This document shows positions 20,084-32,106 of a stretch of 56,735 nt of DNA, in pieces; positions within the stretch are counted from its first letter, which is position 1, and every line of letters starts with the position of its first letter. The stretch lies in assembly GCA_032718475.1 (NCBI GenBank), contig JAUCBJ010007929.1:1-56735 (forward strand). The letters run 5' to 3'. Under the pieces are notes generated by a model that saw only the letters and a program-made list of their open reading frames with translations, searched no databases and was not told the DNA's origin. The stretch comes from Nemertoderma westbladi. Its lineage: Eukaryota > Xenacoelomorpha > Nemertodermatida > Nemertodermatidae. A program made the translations under genes and the position numbers.

Positions 20084-20829
20084 CAGGGACAGGATACGAT
20101 ACGAATGTAATTTTGAAAAAATACGATACGATACGAAAAATCCAACATACGATTCGAAATACGAAAAAAGTTTCGTATTTTTTTCGTATCGTATTTTATT
20201 TAAGTGTTGATAAAAAATATATGTATTTTTTTTATACTTAGAAAATAATATTAAAAATATCTATTTAATATGCAAATATTTTTTATTTCAATGTTCCAGT
20301 ATGCTTGTGTAGTTGTATTGGTTACATGCATAAAGACGTCATGCTAATTAGTAGTGGTAGGTCTTACCATATTACCTTGCGGCCATTTCTTTATTCTCTC
20401 ACTATACAATGCTTTATCATAACATGCCCTGTTAGATGCGATTAGAGTTCTCCTCACACGTTTATTTAAACTTAGAATATCCTTTAGTGGTCTTTTTATC
20501 ATTATTCTACAGTTAATTTATTATAATGTGTTTAACGATGCTGTCTTACACATTTTATTGACCTAATAAAACTCTAACCGGTAACTTAATTTATTAACCA
20601 ATTTTGAAAAAAACCCTAAATAAATAAGTGGTGTGATCTCTGGCTTTACTGTTGAAAACATTAATATTTACAAAATAATAAGATACGAAAATACGATACG
20701 GAATACGAAAAGTATTTATTCGTATTTACCGGTACGATACAAAGTCAATTTTTATGATACGATACGAATAAAATACTGCGATACGAAATACGAAAATCCG
20801 TTTTCGTATCGTATCGTATCCTCTCCCTG
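20084..20829. mobile_element. hAT-like MITE
   Basis: A 746-bp element. The left end 'cagggacaggatacgatacg' is the inverse of the right end (tcgtatcgtatcctctccctg) apart from one base. Flanking 8-mers ccaaaaat (20076-20083) and ccaaaagt (20830-20837) match 7/8. CAGGG-type ends and an 8-bp duplication are hAT characters. Both subterminal zones are built of many 'atacgatacga' repeats in both orientations, likely transposase-binding sites. No coding sequence. Confidence 0.75.
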
Positions 20830-21379
20830 CCAAAAGTAATATTCAACCCCTAAAACAATTGTTCCAGCAGTAAATTCAAAACTAATTAACCGAATAACCG
20901 TGCTACAATTTTTAAATAACAAACCCCCAAAATAAATATATATGTTCTCAAAAATTAATACCTAACTAAGCTAGTAAACATTGCAATTTATTATACAGTA
21001 TAACTGCCAAAAAAAAACTGAAATTCACCCACCGGTGTGAAAAAAAATTTCGGATTACCGTATTGAGCGAAAGGAGCAGAAGCAGGGGAAATAGGCATGC
21101 CGTTTCTAACCAAAACAATAAACCGAACCTTGAAATTTTCCTGTTTACAGTTGCTCGCTTATCTAACCAAAACATTAAGAAACGCGATAACATTACAAAT
21201 GAGGGAGAATTAATATGTTGCAGAAATTCTGTAACCTATTTATAGTAGCTTTGTAAGTTTAGGCTAAGTGTTTAGTAGTTTTTTTAGTAGCTTAGTAAAA
21301 AATTAAACAAAAGTAGCTCCATATAGTTTATACATGTGTTAATAAATAGTTAATATAATAATAATAGGACTTTTGTTTG

Positions 21380-21650
21380 GAAGTTGACAAAACACCGGCC
21401 GTCACCGGCGGTTGAACCAACGCTAGTTGGAACCGTTTCGGCAAGGCAGACATTATCAGTAGGCCTATCAGCTAATAAGTTTCAGCCACGACTGCCCCCT
21501 AACCTTCTAACAGAAGACCTACCCACGCTACCAGCCTCAAGTTCAAGTTATGTTAGAGTGAATATTCAGCTCGAGTATTGCTGCAAAATATTATTTATTA
21601 AATTAATTTGAGTTGCGAGCTGTAACCAATATTACAGCAGTTTATACTAC
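21380..21650 (-). repeat. Diverged single copy of the hammerhead retrozyme
   Basis: Follows the 340-bp unit in order: 'gtcaccggcggttgaacca', 'cgtttcggc', 'tatcagtag', 'gcctcaag', 'gttagagtgaatattcagct', 'tattgctgc', 'gagctgtaac'. On the minus strand the ribozyme core reads CTGATAA (21459-21453) and GAAAC (21439-21435). The G-to-A change at an invariant core base and a decayed stem II predict no cleavage. It shows the family is dispersed and older than the array. Confidence 0.7.
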
Positions 21651-21934
21651 TGTATGTGGGATCAGTTTGTGTTCGAGTAAGGCAATGGAGTTAGCCGGGA
21701 ACATACTGTCCGTCAACCTGCTGTATATCAGTCCTATTGTAATTATTCGCTATAAATTTACATTTGCCACATAATTTATTTTTATTGGCAAACAGTATTT
21801 TTTAGAACGCAGAAGCAGAAGATATCCCACGCAAACAGCCACGTCACAGACACGAGCTTTGTTAGCCTAAATCAAACAGTTGCCGCTAACGGAACAGGCT
21901 CAATATAATGAACGTGATTGACATAATGAAATTT

Positions 21935-22150
21935 GCTTTCCGTTCTACATATCCGTACCGTACCGTACTACAGTACATATCTATCTCTGCTTTCCGTACT
22001 ACATATCCGTACCGTACCGTACTACAGTACATATCTATCTCTGCTTTCCGTACTACATATCCGTACCGTACCGTACTACAGTACATATCTATCTCTGCTT
22101 TCCGTACTACATATCCGTACCGTACCGTACTACAGTACATATCTATCTCT
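21935..22150. repeat. 54-bp minisatellite, four units
   Basis: Unit 'gctttccgtactacatatcc' followed by 'gtaccgtaccgtactacagt' and 'acatatctatctct', starting at 21935, 21989, 22043 and 22097. Units are nearly identical and contain the palindromic run gtaccgtaccgtac. ORFs in several frames are repeat translations. Confidence 0.9.
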
Positions 22151-22574
22151 GTCCAACAATTTACAGTATTTACGTTGTCATTGTTGGATGGATCTTTGAG
22201 GTGGTGGATCTTTTACCACATAGCAAATTTTCTGATCGACCCAGGAATCCTCGTTGGTTGTTGGTTACACACAGACTCTATATTAGTGTAATAAATTATT
22301 CGGCTACCTATTAGCGCCGATGAGCCTTGATCGTTTCTTACCTAGATATAACCGTTTTTTAATTTTAAACTATATTTATATTGTCATTTTATTGTGTATA
22401 ACAATGAATACATACTGTATTTTTGTCTTTTTCGAGCAATTCAATAAATACAAGACATCATTGTGGGTGATACAGTATTAGGGAAAAAGCAACTCTATAT
22501 TTGACAACTCTATAGTTGACAAGACTACTTTTTTTAGTCTTGGAAATTCTATCTCCTCTAGCCAAAGTCCAGTT

Positions 22575-23040
22575 CATTAAAAATATACCGCAGCTGATTG
22601 CGGCCACATGTGATTCTCTTTTTTTTTCTAAAAAAAGTAAACGTAATTATTCAGACAAATATTTAGCTATACTTTTTTTCACACCTAATTATTCATGAGA
22701 AATGTTAATATTTGTATCTATTGGTAGGGCCTATTAGTACAGCAGTAGTTACAGTTACACAACAGCTGTCAGACGCCTACTGATTCTTAGGCATTATACC
22801 CCCTGCAGTCCGGAAATACAAAAATACACCAAATTATTTGTCAGAATAATAAGGTGTACTTTTTTTTAGAAAGAAAAAAAAATATATCAAATTAAACATT
22901 GCTCATGGATAATATTAGGTGTATTAGGTTTTTGAAGAAAAAAAAAAGTACAGCTGAATATTTGTCTGGATAATTAGGTTTACTTTTATTTTAAAAAAAT
23001 GTGGCCGCAATCAGCCACGTTAAAAATATGATCGTTAATT
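22575..23040. mobile_element. MITE-like element with ~90-bp inverted ends
   Basis: The left arm (about 22575-22665) and right arm (about 22945-23040) are inverted copies: 'gctgattgcggccacat' at 22592 is matched by 'atgtggccgcaatcagc' at about 23000, and the complementarity continues through 'aaaagtaaac.taattat.cagacaaatat'. The interior is AT-rich with 'aggtgta' repeats. No target-site duplication could be fixed. Confidence 0.55.
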
Positions 23041-23208
23041 TTTTATAGCCTTGAATTTTGATTTCCAAGCGCAACAAATTATTTGCACACCTAATTAGGT
23101 ACCTTTTTGCCACCAAATAAACTCACTTTCCAAAAACGGCTCACTTTATCTCCAAATGTTATAAGGTCTGTCTATGGCCCTGGTTAGGGTCGCCCTGTCG
23201 AAACCCTA

Positions 23209-23334
23209 GACAAAAAGTGTCTTCAACCCTAAACCTAACTGGAAACCTGGATTGGCCTTTAATTGGCCATATTGGCGCCATATGGTTGAAAACCAGGATT
23301 CCAGTTAGGTTTATGGTTGAAGACACTTTTTATC
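23209..23334. repeat. Imperfect ~45-bp inverted repeat
   Basis: 'gacaaaaagtgtcttcaacc' at 23209 is inverted at about 23315-23334, and the arms match through 'taaacctaactgga..cctgg'. The loop contains 'attggccatattggcgccat'. Possibly a small foldback element. Confidence 0.6.
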
Positions 23335-24332
23335 CGGTTTTCAAATTAGTTTCGATTGCCGAAGGTTAGTTATAGCCAATTAAAAAATATTTGGTGGAAA
23401 GTGATCCGTTTTGGCGCAAAGGTTAATTTATTTGGTAGAGAAGGTAATGATTTTTTTGGTGTTGAAGTAAATCGTAGCCATTTCCAAGGAACAGCTAAAT
23501 TTTGCGTAGTTTTAATAAACTTTATCCCAATTTCATACCACTAATTTATATGATATTTTGGATGGTTCCACCGAATAGAACATACAATTTTATTATAATA
23601 ATATGAATTACGAAATGAAGTATATGTAATTACTGAAATTTATATGCTTTTATGGAAATAAGTGGTTACAGGGGTTTATTGACACAGAATTTCCTTTGAC
23701 TTTATGGGTTTCCTGTCTTGATAAAATCGATGCTAATGTACTGCAAGTAGTTTTACTGAAATGCAAATTTTGAGGATCACATAGGTATGTAATATATTTC
23801 CACAAACTTTCTTTGAATTATGTATTTTCAATATATTATGACGTCACCTCTTTCAAAACAACACAAATTTTATCGACAAGTCTACGTTTTTATGTATTTT
23901 GGGATTTACTTCTTCTCATGTTGTGTATAATTAATGTGTATAATTTTACAATATATATATGTTAAAGATAAAAAATTAGCTTTCGAACGATACTTGAATG
24001 ACAAAAATCTGTTTAGCGGTTCAAATGTTACAACTTTGACCATAATTTGACATTAATTCCTTAAAGTGTTACAGAGGCAAAGGACAATTTCGAAAGTAAA
24101 GATATACTGTATATCCGAATTCTATGAATTGTAAATAAATAAATAAATATACATTTGTATTACAAAAACAAAAATAATATTACAACGAACTGTAGTCAAT
24201 GAATCAGTTTAATAAATAAAATAAATATATTTAAAGTAATTGTAAAAACAACCTGTAAAAATTGTTACAATATTATACAGTCTAAACTATTAAACCATGA
24301 TTGAGTGTTTACATCGATAGGAAACATCTATA

Positions 24333-25454
24333 TCAAATAGTTTCCGATAATTTATCCCCATCTGCCCCTCCAAACCGCGTATCAACCGGCAACTTTATCT
24401 TCTTCGAGGCGAACCCGCCTTCTCCCTCTTCCACACCATCTTCCTTATCTTCTACAACTTTGCCCGCGGTAACATTATCCAACGCACAGAGCAACCTTCC
24501 CCCCGCCAGGATAGCGTGCGCCGCCCCCTTCAACTTCCGCCTTGCATTGAACTCTTTCATATTCTCCTGGGTTTGATCCATATGATGGAATCGGGCCGCC
24601 GCCCCCTTCACCCACTGATGACGTAACGCCTCTCTAGCCGTTAATCTATTGTCTGGATCCCCGACTAACAACTTAGTGACAAGGTCCTTGGCGTTCATGC
24701 TAATGTTATCCCAGGCGGGCGAATGGAACTGATACTGGGCGCGGAGAATTCGTCGGTACATGTGGCGATCTCCTCTCTCGTCGTAGAACGGTTCGTAACC
24801 CGCCAATAGGATGTAAGTAATGACCCCGACGGACCACATATCTATCCCGGAACCGTACGGCTTACCCAGAAGCACTTCCGGTGCGCAGTAACCCGGCGTA
24901 CCGCACACAGTTCTCATGGAAACGTCGTCCGACATCATCTTCGCCAACCCGAAATCCGCGAGTTTTAGTAGAGCATCTTCGCGAACCGTCGCGTACAGAA
25001 GGTTCTCCGGTTTTAAATCGCGATGGACGACTCCGTTGTCATGGAGATAGGTGACGGCCTCGCATATCTGCCGCGTGCATGCGGCGGCGTCACGTTCACT
25101 GTAACATCCCCGCTCGACTATTCGGTCGAACAATTCCCCACCTGTAACTTTCTCCAATACTAAACACAATTCGTTGTCCGTTTCGAAGATTTCCTTTAAC
25201 TTTATGATATTTGGGTGTGACAGTCTCAGCAGCACGGCCACTTCCGCTCTCACTATCTTTCGATCAACGTCTTTCTTTAAGAGTTTAGCGGCGTATTCGG
25301 CACCTGTTCCCTTCTGCTTGCAGGCGTAGACAACGGAAGTGGCACCGTGGCCCAACTCTTCGCAGAGAGTGTAGAAGTGTTCCAGAGTGTACGTGGGTTG
25401 GGTGGTCGCAAAACCTCCACTCCCTAGAGGATCGTCTGAAGATACAGAAGGCAT
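24333..25454 (-). CDS. Calcium/calmodulin-dependent protein kinase IV-like, intronless
   Basis: A 373-residue Ser/Thr kinase. Glycine loop GHGATSVV at 35-42, ATP lysine K57 (YAAKLLK), catalytic loop HRDLKPEN with D146, DFG at 167-169, activation segment MRTVCGTPGYCAPE with T182 as the likely CaMKK target, and the WSVGVITYILLAGYEPFYDERGD region. Then comes a CaMKIV-like autoinhibitory/calmodulin-binding stretch (EFNARRKLKGAAHAI). The C-terminus is acidic (EDKEDGVEEGEGG) and short. CaMKIV relays calcium signals to CREB-type transcription factors, largely in the nucleus. The whole coding region is one exon, whereas vertebrate CAMK4 has many. A splice-acceptor-like site lies just upstream. Base composition is clearly more GC-rich than the surroundings. 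CaMKI is the alternative; the GELFDRIVERG.YSERDAA and FEPFYDERGD-type motifs favour CaMKIV. Confidence 0.85.
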   Translation of the reverse strand: MPSVSSDDPLGSGGFATTQPTYTLEHFYTLCEELGHGATSVVYACKQKGTGAEYAAKLLKKDVDRKIVRAEVAVLLRLSHPNIIKLKEIFETDNELCLVLEKVTGGELFDRIVERGCYSERDAAACTRQICEAVTYLHDNGVVHRDLKPENLLYATVREDALLKLADFGLAKMMSDDVSMRTVCGTPGYCAPEVLLGKPYGSGIDMWSVGVITYILLAGYEPFYDERGDRHMYRRILRAQYQFHSPAWDNISMNAKDLVTKLLVGDPDNRLTAREALRHQWVKGAAARFHHMDQTQENMKEFNARRKLKGAAHAILAGGRLLCALDNVTAGKVVEDKEDGVEEGEGGFASKKIKLPVDTRFGGADGDKLSETI

Positions 25455-25486
25455 TGTGAGCTACTCAAACTGTATCACTTGAAAAC

Positions 25487-25500
25487 CTGAGAAAATAAAA
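25487..25500 (-). other. Candidate 3' splice site in the kinase 5' UTR
   Basis: The minus strand reads 'tttttattttctcag' just before 'gttttcaagtg', 32 bases upstream of the kinase ATG. A pyrimidine-rich tract ending in CAG suggests the 5' UTR is spliced even though the coding region is not. Confidence 0.45.
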
Positions 25501-27625
25501 ATTGGATGTGAAAATTGTAACTAGTTTACTAAATAAACAATGCAACACACCGGTGGTTTTCGCCTGCGCGATCAATGAATTATAATACAGTTGAGTGTCT
25601 GGTTGCTTGAATCAAAGTTTTTGCTCAAGAAGAGAGGAAATCGAATTTTATATGAAAATCAAATTTCTCTTATTAAAGGTGTGATAAACAATGTGAAAGA
25701 AAGTAATTACTTTTATCTTTATCTCATATTCTATTACTTTATTTCACTATTGTAGTTTTGCAATACTGGAGAACGACTTTCTACAACGAAACTTTAGTTA
25801 TAGAAAGTGATTAGAAGTTTAATTACCAATTAACATTATTTAAATATATCATTAAGCCTGTAGTGATAGTGGATAGAAGCTTGTAGTGATAGAAAGTCCC
25901 TTTAACAACAATCTATAGTGAAAGAAAATTGCTTTATTTTACTATTTGTAACATTTAAGTGTGAGTAAGTCAGTAAGTCGAATTACCACTTAATAGTAAA
26001 TAGTAGTTGTAGGTTTTGTTGACCTTTTCAATAATTTTCCGAAATAACACCAACAAAAATATGGAAAGAATCCCGCCCGGTTATAATAAATAAATATAAA
26101 ACTTATAAATACTTACTTAAAAGGTAAAATACAAACTGTAAAGTTAATGCATTACTGTACAATTTAAAATGGAATCAACATTATTTAGGTAAAATACTGT
26201 TAAAGGATTTATATTATTTATTACAATATAAATTGAGTACTCATCCAATTCCAGTGAAAAAAGTTGCCCAGCAACAGGTATAAACATATACAATTGTTCC
26301 TCGTACATGGATCATTCATTTGTATTGGCCAATTGCATGTGTGTATGTAAAAACGTTGATGTTCATTGGGTGGTTTGGTTGTTGGAATGCCAGGGAGTTA
26401 GTTGAAGCTTACATTACGAAATAACGGCTGAGTAACATCTTTTAATGAAACTGCCGTGGTATTATTGTACAGTATTATTGTCAGCTAATCGCTAATCCTC
26501 GATGAATTCTAACCAAACGTGGCACCAATGTTGTTTGGCAAAAATTTAAACACTTTCCAAATAGAATTTGCGTGGGACCTGAGGACGAGCGTAACGAGGC
26601 TAATGAATGAGGCGAGTATTGTGTTGACTGTACTCTTAAACAACCTGCCTGGTTTAGTATATTGGACGATATATACTACATCGTAGTCCCTATCTCATTC
26701 TAGATGCCGTTTCTCAAACTGGGTACCTTTTCTCTTACCTCAATCTTACTAACTCAAACCTGTCTGGTTTACTCAAACCCAACTCAAACTCGCGTAACCC
26801 CCCACTGTGCACTGTGTAGCATTCATACAACAATATGTCTTTGTTTAATGGCCCACTCGCTTCTGTTTATACTCTGCCTACGGGTACTTGATGGTCTCCT
26901 GCTGTTATAACATTCCCTTAACTTGATTTGTTTGTGTGTAATCAACTCCGGTAGTCAGCGAGAATTAACTTGCAGACTCACACTCAGTAATCAATGACTC
27001 AATTTATTTTTGAAATTCAGAATAAAAAAATTATATGCTACATTATTAAAGTGAAGATTTATTAATTTTTTATTACATTTATTAAGTATGTATGACTCAT
27101 AACATATTAACGTTATTTTACTTTAAAATATAACCATATAATATAACCAACCAATTTTATAACTTTATTTGAATGTCGCGTATATTTCGCTAATGTTTCT
27201 AATGTTTAACTTTAATGTTTTACTATTGTTTAATTCTCTATTACATCGTCAACACAATTATTCGCAATACATCCGGGTGTGGGTATACCGGGCAAAGGGG
27301 CAAGAGGAAACCTCTGTAATTATAGTCAGGGCCATATTTATGGGAGGGGGGGGGGGGGGGGGGTGGTGGTGCGAGGTCCCATAAGTCACTAATAATTCTT
27401 AATTAACCATTATATTTTTAAACTGATATGTCTTGTAAGGCACCAATTGACATCAATCAGACAACAGAGTACCACCAATTTCCCCCAACAATATTCCCAG
27501 AATTAAAACTTTCTCTACAAACAGACCGAGCCAGTGTGGTTTACTTAACAACATACAGTACATTTAGAAAAGCCCACAAAGGAACTGCGTGATTGACATG
27601 TCTTTTATGAGACACACCGCAAGCA
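25501..27625. other. Intergenic AT-rich sequence
   Basis: No credible gene. It likely contains the promoter and first exon of the kinase gene, which cannot be placed. 'tgtagtgatagt/aaag' repeats occur near 25860-25900, and a run of 18 G lies at 27346-27363. Confidence 0.4.
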
Positions 27626-28468
27626 TATGGCGTATGATTTGAGCCAAAATACCTTAGAATTACAAATGTGTACCTTACATTTTTCATTAGCTTATATTTA
27701 TAAGCATCGCTTAAAAGTATGGTATTTTATTGCATTTTAATTTATACATTGCTTAAAAGTAAGCTATGTTTTTATGTAGTTGACTTTAATAAATCTCTTA
27801 AAAGTTAGGTATTTTTTACAAGTTCCCTTAAAACATCGCTTAAAAGTAAGCTATGTTTTTTGTATTTGCCTTGAAAATCGCTTATAAGTAAGCTATGTTT
27901 TTGCAATTGCCTTGAAAATCCCTTAAACGTATGGTATTTTATTGCATTTGAATTTATACATCGCTTAAAAGTAAGCTATGTTTATGTAGTTGACTTTAAT
28001 AAATCGCTTAAAAGTAAGGTATTTTTTACAAGTTCTGTTAAAACATCGCTTAAAAGTAAGCTATGTTTATGTAGTTGACTTTATTAAATCGCTTAAAATT
28101 AAGATATTTTTTACAAGTTCTGTTAAAACATCGCTTAAAAGTAAGCTATGTTTATGTAATTGACTGTAATAAATCGCTTTAAATAAGGTATTTAATTGCA
28201 GTTCTGTTCCAACATTGCTTAAAATGAAGTATGTGTTTATGCAGTAATATAGTTTAAAGTAAGCGATGTTTTTACAGTGTCGTTTAAACATAGTTTAAAG
28301 TAAGCGATGTTTTTGCAGTGTTTTGTCCAATCAAATGCGTTGTTGACAATATCTGCAATTAGTAAATAGATCACGAGAGGGCGCTGGTGAGCAATTGTTG
28401 TATTCCAGTATTCGATCAGCAAAATCGAATTTCTGATATGAAGGGTACACGGTACGGACAGTACGGGG
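27626..28468 (+). repeat. Left long inverted repeat with subterminal tandem repeats
   Basis: Built of repeats around 'tcgcttaaaagtaagctatg' with linkers 'tttatgtagttgactttaat', 'acaagttctgttaaaaca' and 'ttgcaattgccttgaaaa'. Spacing is 50-110 bases. It ends inward in 'acggtacggacagtacgg'. Confidence 0.8.
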
Positions 28469-29211
28469 TAATTCCATCCAAATTCGACAAATCACGGTGG
28501 CATGGGGTCATCGATTTCGTTTATTTTTGGATATATGGTCGGAAATGGTATAAAATGACACCTGATGAAATATTTCTGATGATGGTGTATTGGTTTTCGA
28601 GATATTGCAGTTCAAAGTTTGCGATTTATTCGAACATATCCCCAATGAAACCTACAGGAAATCTTTCTGACTAGTGGGTAGAGTGTCATTTTATGTTTAT
28701 TGTACACATAAATAGGTCTCATACACATTAAAACCATGAATAAATACCACGCACTTGTCAGACCAACTTTTCTACAGTATACAGTATGGGCAAAGATTGG
28801 ACTTTTCGACAAATTTTGTCTTTTTGAGGCTTGTGTTAGAGTGGTCTGATTAGTGGGTAGCCCAAAACATTTAGTAAATAGTTAGATATACCAAAGGGGG
28901 GTTCTGTGGTACAATTTTCATGTACCACCAGCAAGTCAGACTTCCATACCATCATCTGGAAAATTGAAACTTTCCAAAATTGCCATACTTCAGAACATCA
29001 CTGCAAGCGTCTGATAAAAGATGGGTGCTTTGACATGAATCATGAGTAGTAACATGGATAAGGGAAACATGCATGACAAGTTTCGGATCCCACCCATGCC
29101 TTCTTCAGTATATTATTCAATTTAAAAGTTCAATTTTCAAAAATAATCGTCAGTTTAAATACTGTAGAACCAAGGTCTGCTTACGAGGTAACCAGCAGTC
29201 TCATAACCAGC
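28469..29211. other. Core of the foldback-like element, left part
   Basis: AT-rich, no recognisable gene. It contains one short ORF (28387-28674, +) that starts in the inverted repeat and has no known domain. Confidence 0.4.
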
Positions 29212-29222
29212 ACACATTAAGT
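29212..29222. repeat. Target-site duplication, 5' side of LINE copy 2
   Basis: ACACATTAAGT, repeated exactly at 32096-32106. Confidence 0.9.
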
Positions 29223-32095
29223 GCACCGAATGCAGACTGGACAGACTGATGAGGTTCTGATTAAGGACATGGGGGGCGGTTGGCGACTCGCCCTCGCGTC
29301 AGCAGATGATAGTGGCAATGGTGGAATTGGTCTATTGATGAATCCAACTGCACATGCAGCATTGGACAAAATAGACCAAATCTCTAACCGCATCATCCGT
29401 TGCCACTTCTCATGTTCTGGAAGACTGGCTAAGAAGTTTCCTAAGGTGGTTCTGATTGTGTGCTACTCTCCAACTAGTGTTGCCCCTGTAGAGGAGGTGG
29501 AAAATTTCTACCACAATCTACAAGCAGCAACTGATGGAGTGGATCAGCATGCATTCTTAACATTCCTGGGAGACTTTAATGCAAGTCTGCATCAATCACC
29601 TACATCGCCCTGGGTCTATAGCAATAGTGTTAACCGAAATTCTGTCCATCTTCAGGATTTTATCTCTGGAAATGGATTGTTTTCGGCTGGAACCCAGTTC
29701 AAGAAGCGAACTGGAAAGCTATGGACTCATAGTGGACCCAGTGGTCACAAGTCCCAGATAGACCATATTCTGTTTCGTAGGAAATACAGGAGCTCTATAC
29801 AAGACTGTAATGCATTTACACTTCGACCCTTCTCCAGTGATCACCGCCTTATTGTGGCCAAGGTAAGACTTAGTCTGCGTGCTAGCAGAACAACGAAATC
29901 TGCCTTGCCACGGCATGACTGGTCCTCTCTGTTGCAACAGCCAAGTGTGAGATCCAGCTTCACACTACAGCTGAGCAACAGGTATGAGGCTCTTGCCTCT
30001 GAGGCGGCAGATCACAGTGAGGGCTATACTGCCTTTACAGAAGCAGTTAAGTTAGCAGCTGCAGAAACAGTTCCTGTATACCCTCGAAACAGGAAAAGGG
30101 CCCCCTGGACTGACAACAAAATTCAGAAGTGCCGAAATGACCTTCATAAGGCGCAGAAAGAGTCCCGACTCAAACAGACTACAGCGGCCAAGAATGCAGT
30201 TAAAGCTGCATCTAGGTCCCTGAACAGGCAGTACTCTGTTAATCTACAGGAGCTAATAAACCAACAGGTTGATGCCATCAATGATGCTGACGACAGCAGG
30301 CAATCATCCCAGGCATGGAAATCGATCAATCTGCTTACTGGGCGGAAAAGCCAACCAACCACCAAGGTTAAGGCTGAATCACCAGCCGATCGCCTCAATG
30401 GTTGGAAAGCCCACTTTGAAAAGCTCCTCAATAATGACAGGGTATTGCCTGATAACTTTATAGAAGTAAAAGTGTCTGAGTCTGTACTCCCAGATATTCC
30501 CATTGGCGATATCTCCTTTGCAGAAGTGAAGGCTGCTGCAAAGAGCATTAAGACCAATCGTGCCAGTGGAGTAGATGGTGTTCCCCCTGAGGTCTTTAAA
30601 ATACCTGAGTGTTTAAAGCTCATCTATCCCATCATAGTAGACATGTACCGTACAACAAGAGTCCCACAAGAAATGAAAACAAATAAGTTGGTGCCAGTTC
30701 CCAAGAAGGGCAACCTAACACTCTATGGTTCTTTTCGGGGAATCTCATTGATCTCGATTGCTGCAAAACTATACAATAGAATTCTATTAAATCGCATCAG
30801 GGATCCCATTGAGAGACTGCTACGTGGAAATCAGAATGGGTTCCGTAAAGGTCGTGGGACCATGGAGCCCATGTTGGCACTTAGAAGGATAATTGAAGAG
30901 TTATCAAAAAAGAAAGACAGGCATCTGGCTGTTATCTTTGTTGACTTCTTCAAGGCCTTTGATTCAGTCTCTCGCTCACGTATGTTCAGCATACTTTCAT
31001 TATATGGGATTCCTGATGAAATTATTGCAGCAATCAGATCAGTATACGATGGTTCGACAACATTTGTGTCTACTGTTGATGGTGACACAGAACCATTTGA
31101 AGTGTTATGGGGCGTCCTCCAAGGAGACACACTTGCACCATTCTTGTTCATTATTGTGGTTGACTATGTTCTACGCATGTCCTTAGATCATCATAATGAT
31201 GATGGGGTGATGATAACTCCACCTACTAGCTCCAGAAGTCGAGGAAATCCTGTCAAGTACCTAACTGATCTAGACTTTGCTGATGACTTAGGAGTACTCT
31301 CAGAATCATTAGAGGGAGCCCAGCGGCTCCTCAGCTCATTAGAACATGCTGCTTCTAGTGTTGGTCTTTTTATTAACTCCAGAAAGACCAAAATTCTGAC
31401 AGTTAACTTTGAAAGTCCTCAGCACGTCTCTGATCGGATGAGCATAAGCTCAAAGGATGGTATGCTTGAGCATGTGGACGACTTCTGTTACCTGGGATCA
31501 TGGATCCGGAAGTCAGGTGAGGACCTTCGAATACGTAAGGGAAAGGCATGGGCAGCCTTGAATAGGCTTTCCAGGATTTGGAAGTCACCTAGAATTAATC
31601 GGAAACTTAAGGTCCGATTATTCAGAGCAGCAGTAGTTCCAGTACTCCTCTACGGGAGTCCATGCTGGGCTCTAACTGCTGAGGACACCAAATCTCTGGA
31701 TGGCACATTCACAAGAATGCTACGCCGGGTACATTGTGTCAAGTACAATGCACACATCTCCAACCAGACACTATATAACATTGGTGGTGTCTCATTGGTT
31801 CCCCCAAGCTTGACACTAGAACAAAATCGCCTCCGCTTTGCAGGACATTGCTTTCGCCGTGAGGACCAGCCAGTGCATAATCTTGTACTTTGGCAGCCTC
31901 ATGGAGTGAATAAGCATGGTGGACAGCCCATGACTTTCTTGAGACGCATCTTAAAGGACACTGGCCTTAAAGATGCGGATGATCTAGCAAATGTCATGGG
32001 TGATAGGGAGTTGTGGCGGTGCAATTTTGTTGACAAGCCGGCACAGCATTCTTAAAAATGCAGCTGCAATGCAGCATGCCGATCCTAGTAGTAGT
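29223..32095 (+). mobile_element. RTE-like LINE, copy 2, 5'-truncated
   Basis: A 2.87-kb copy of the element at 2806-6564, starting at 'gcaccgaatgcag' inside the endonuclease domain and ending in the (AGT)n tail. It is flanked by the 11-bp duplication. 5' truncation with a perfect long duplication is the signature of target-primed reverse transcription. It inserted into the core of the foldback-like element. Confidence 0.9.
29224..32055 (+). pseudogene. 5'-truncated LINE ORF (partial endonuclease plus full reverse transcriptase)
   Basis: 943 residues open to the normal stop, matching residues about 132-1075 of copy 1. It has lost the leader and the first endonuclease motif (GVQE), so it cannot self-mobilise. 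RT motifs FVDFFKAFDS, GVLQGDTLAPF and FADD are intact. It differs from copy 1 at a handful of residues (C/S in ADHxEGY, I/M in MEPxLAL, G/S in TxSRSRG, A/V in GNPxKY, Q/H, E/K). The GTG that might seem a start belongs to the flanking duplication. Confidence 0.85.
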
Positions 32096-32106
32096 ACACA
32101 TTAAGT
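32096..32106. repeat. Target-site duplication, 3' side of LINE copy 2
   Basis: ACACATTAAGT, matching 29212-29222. Confidence 0.9.

Noticed and set aside
29221-29223. GTG as the start of the second LINE ORF
   Set aside because: Its first two bases belong to the target-site duplication; the ORF is 5'-truncated.
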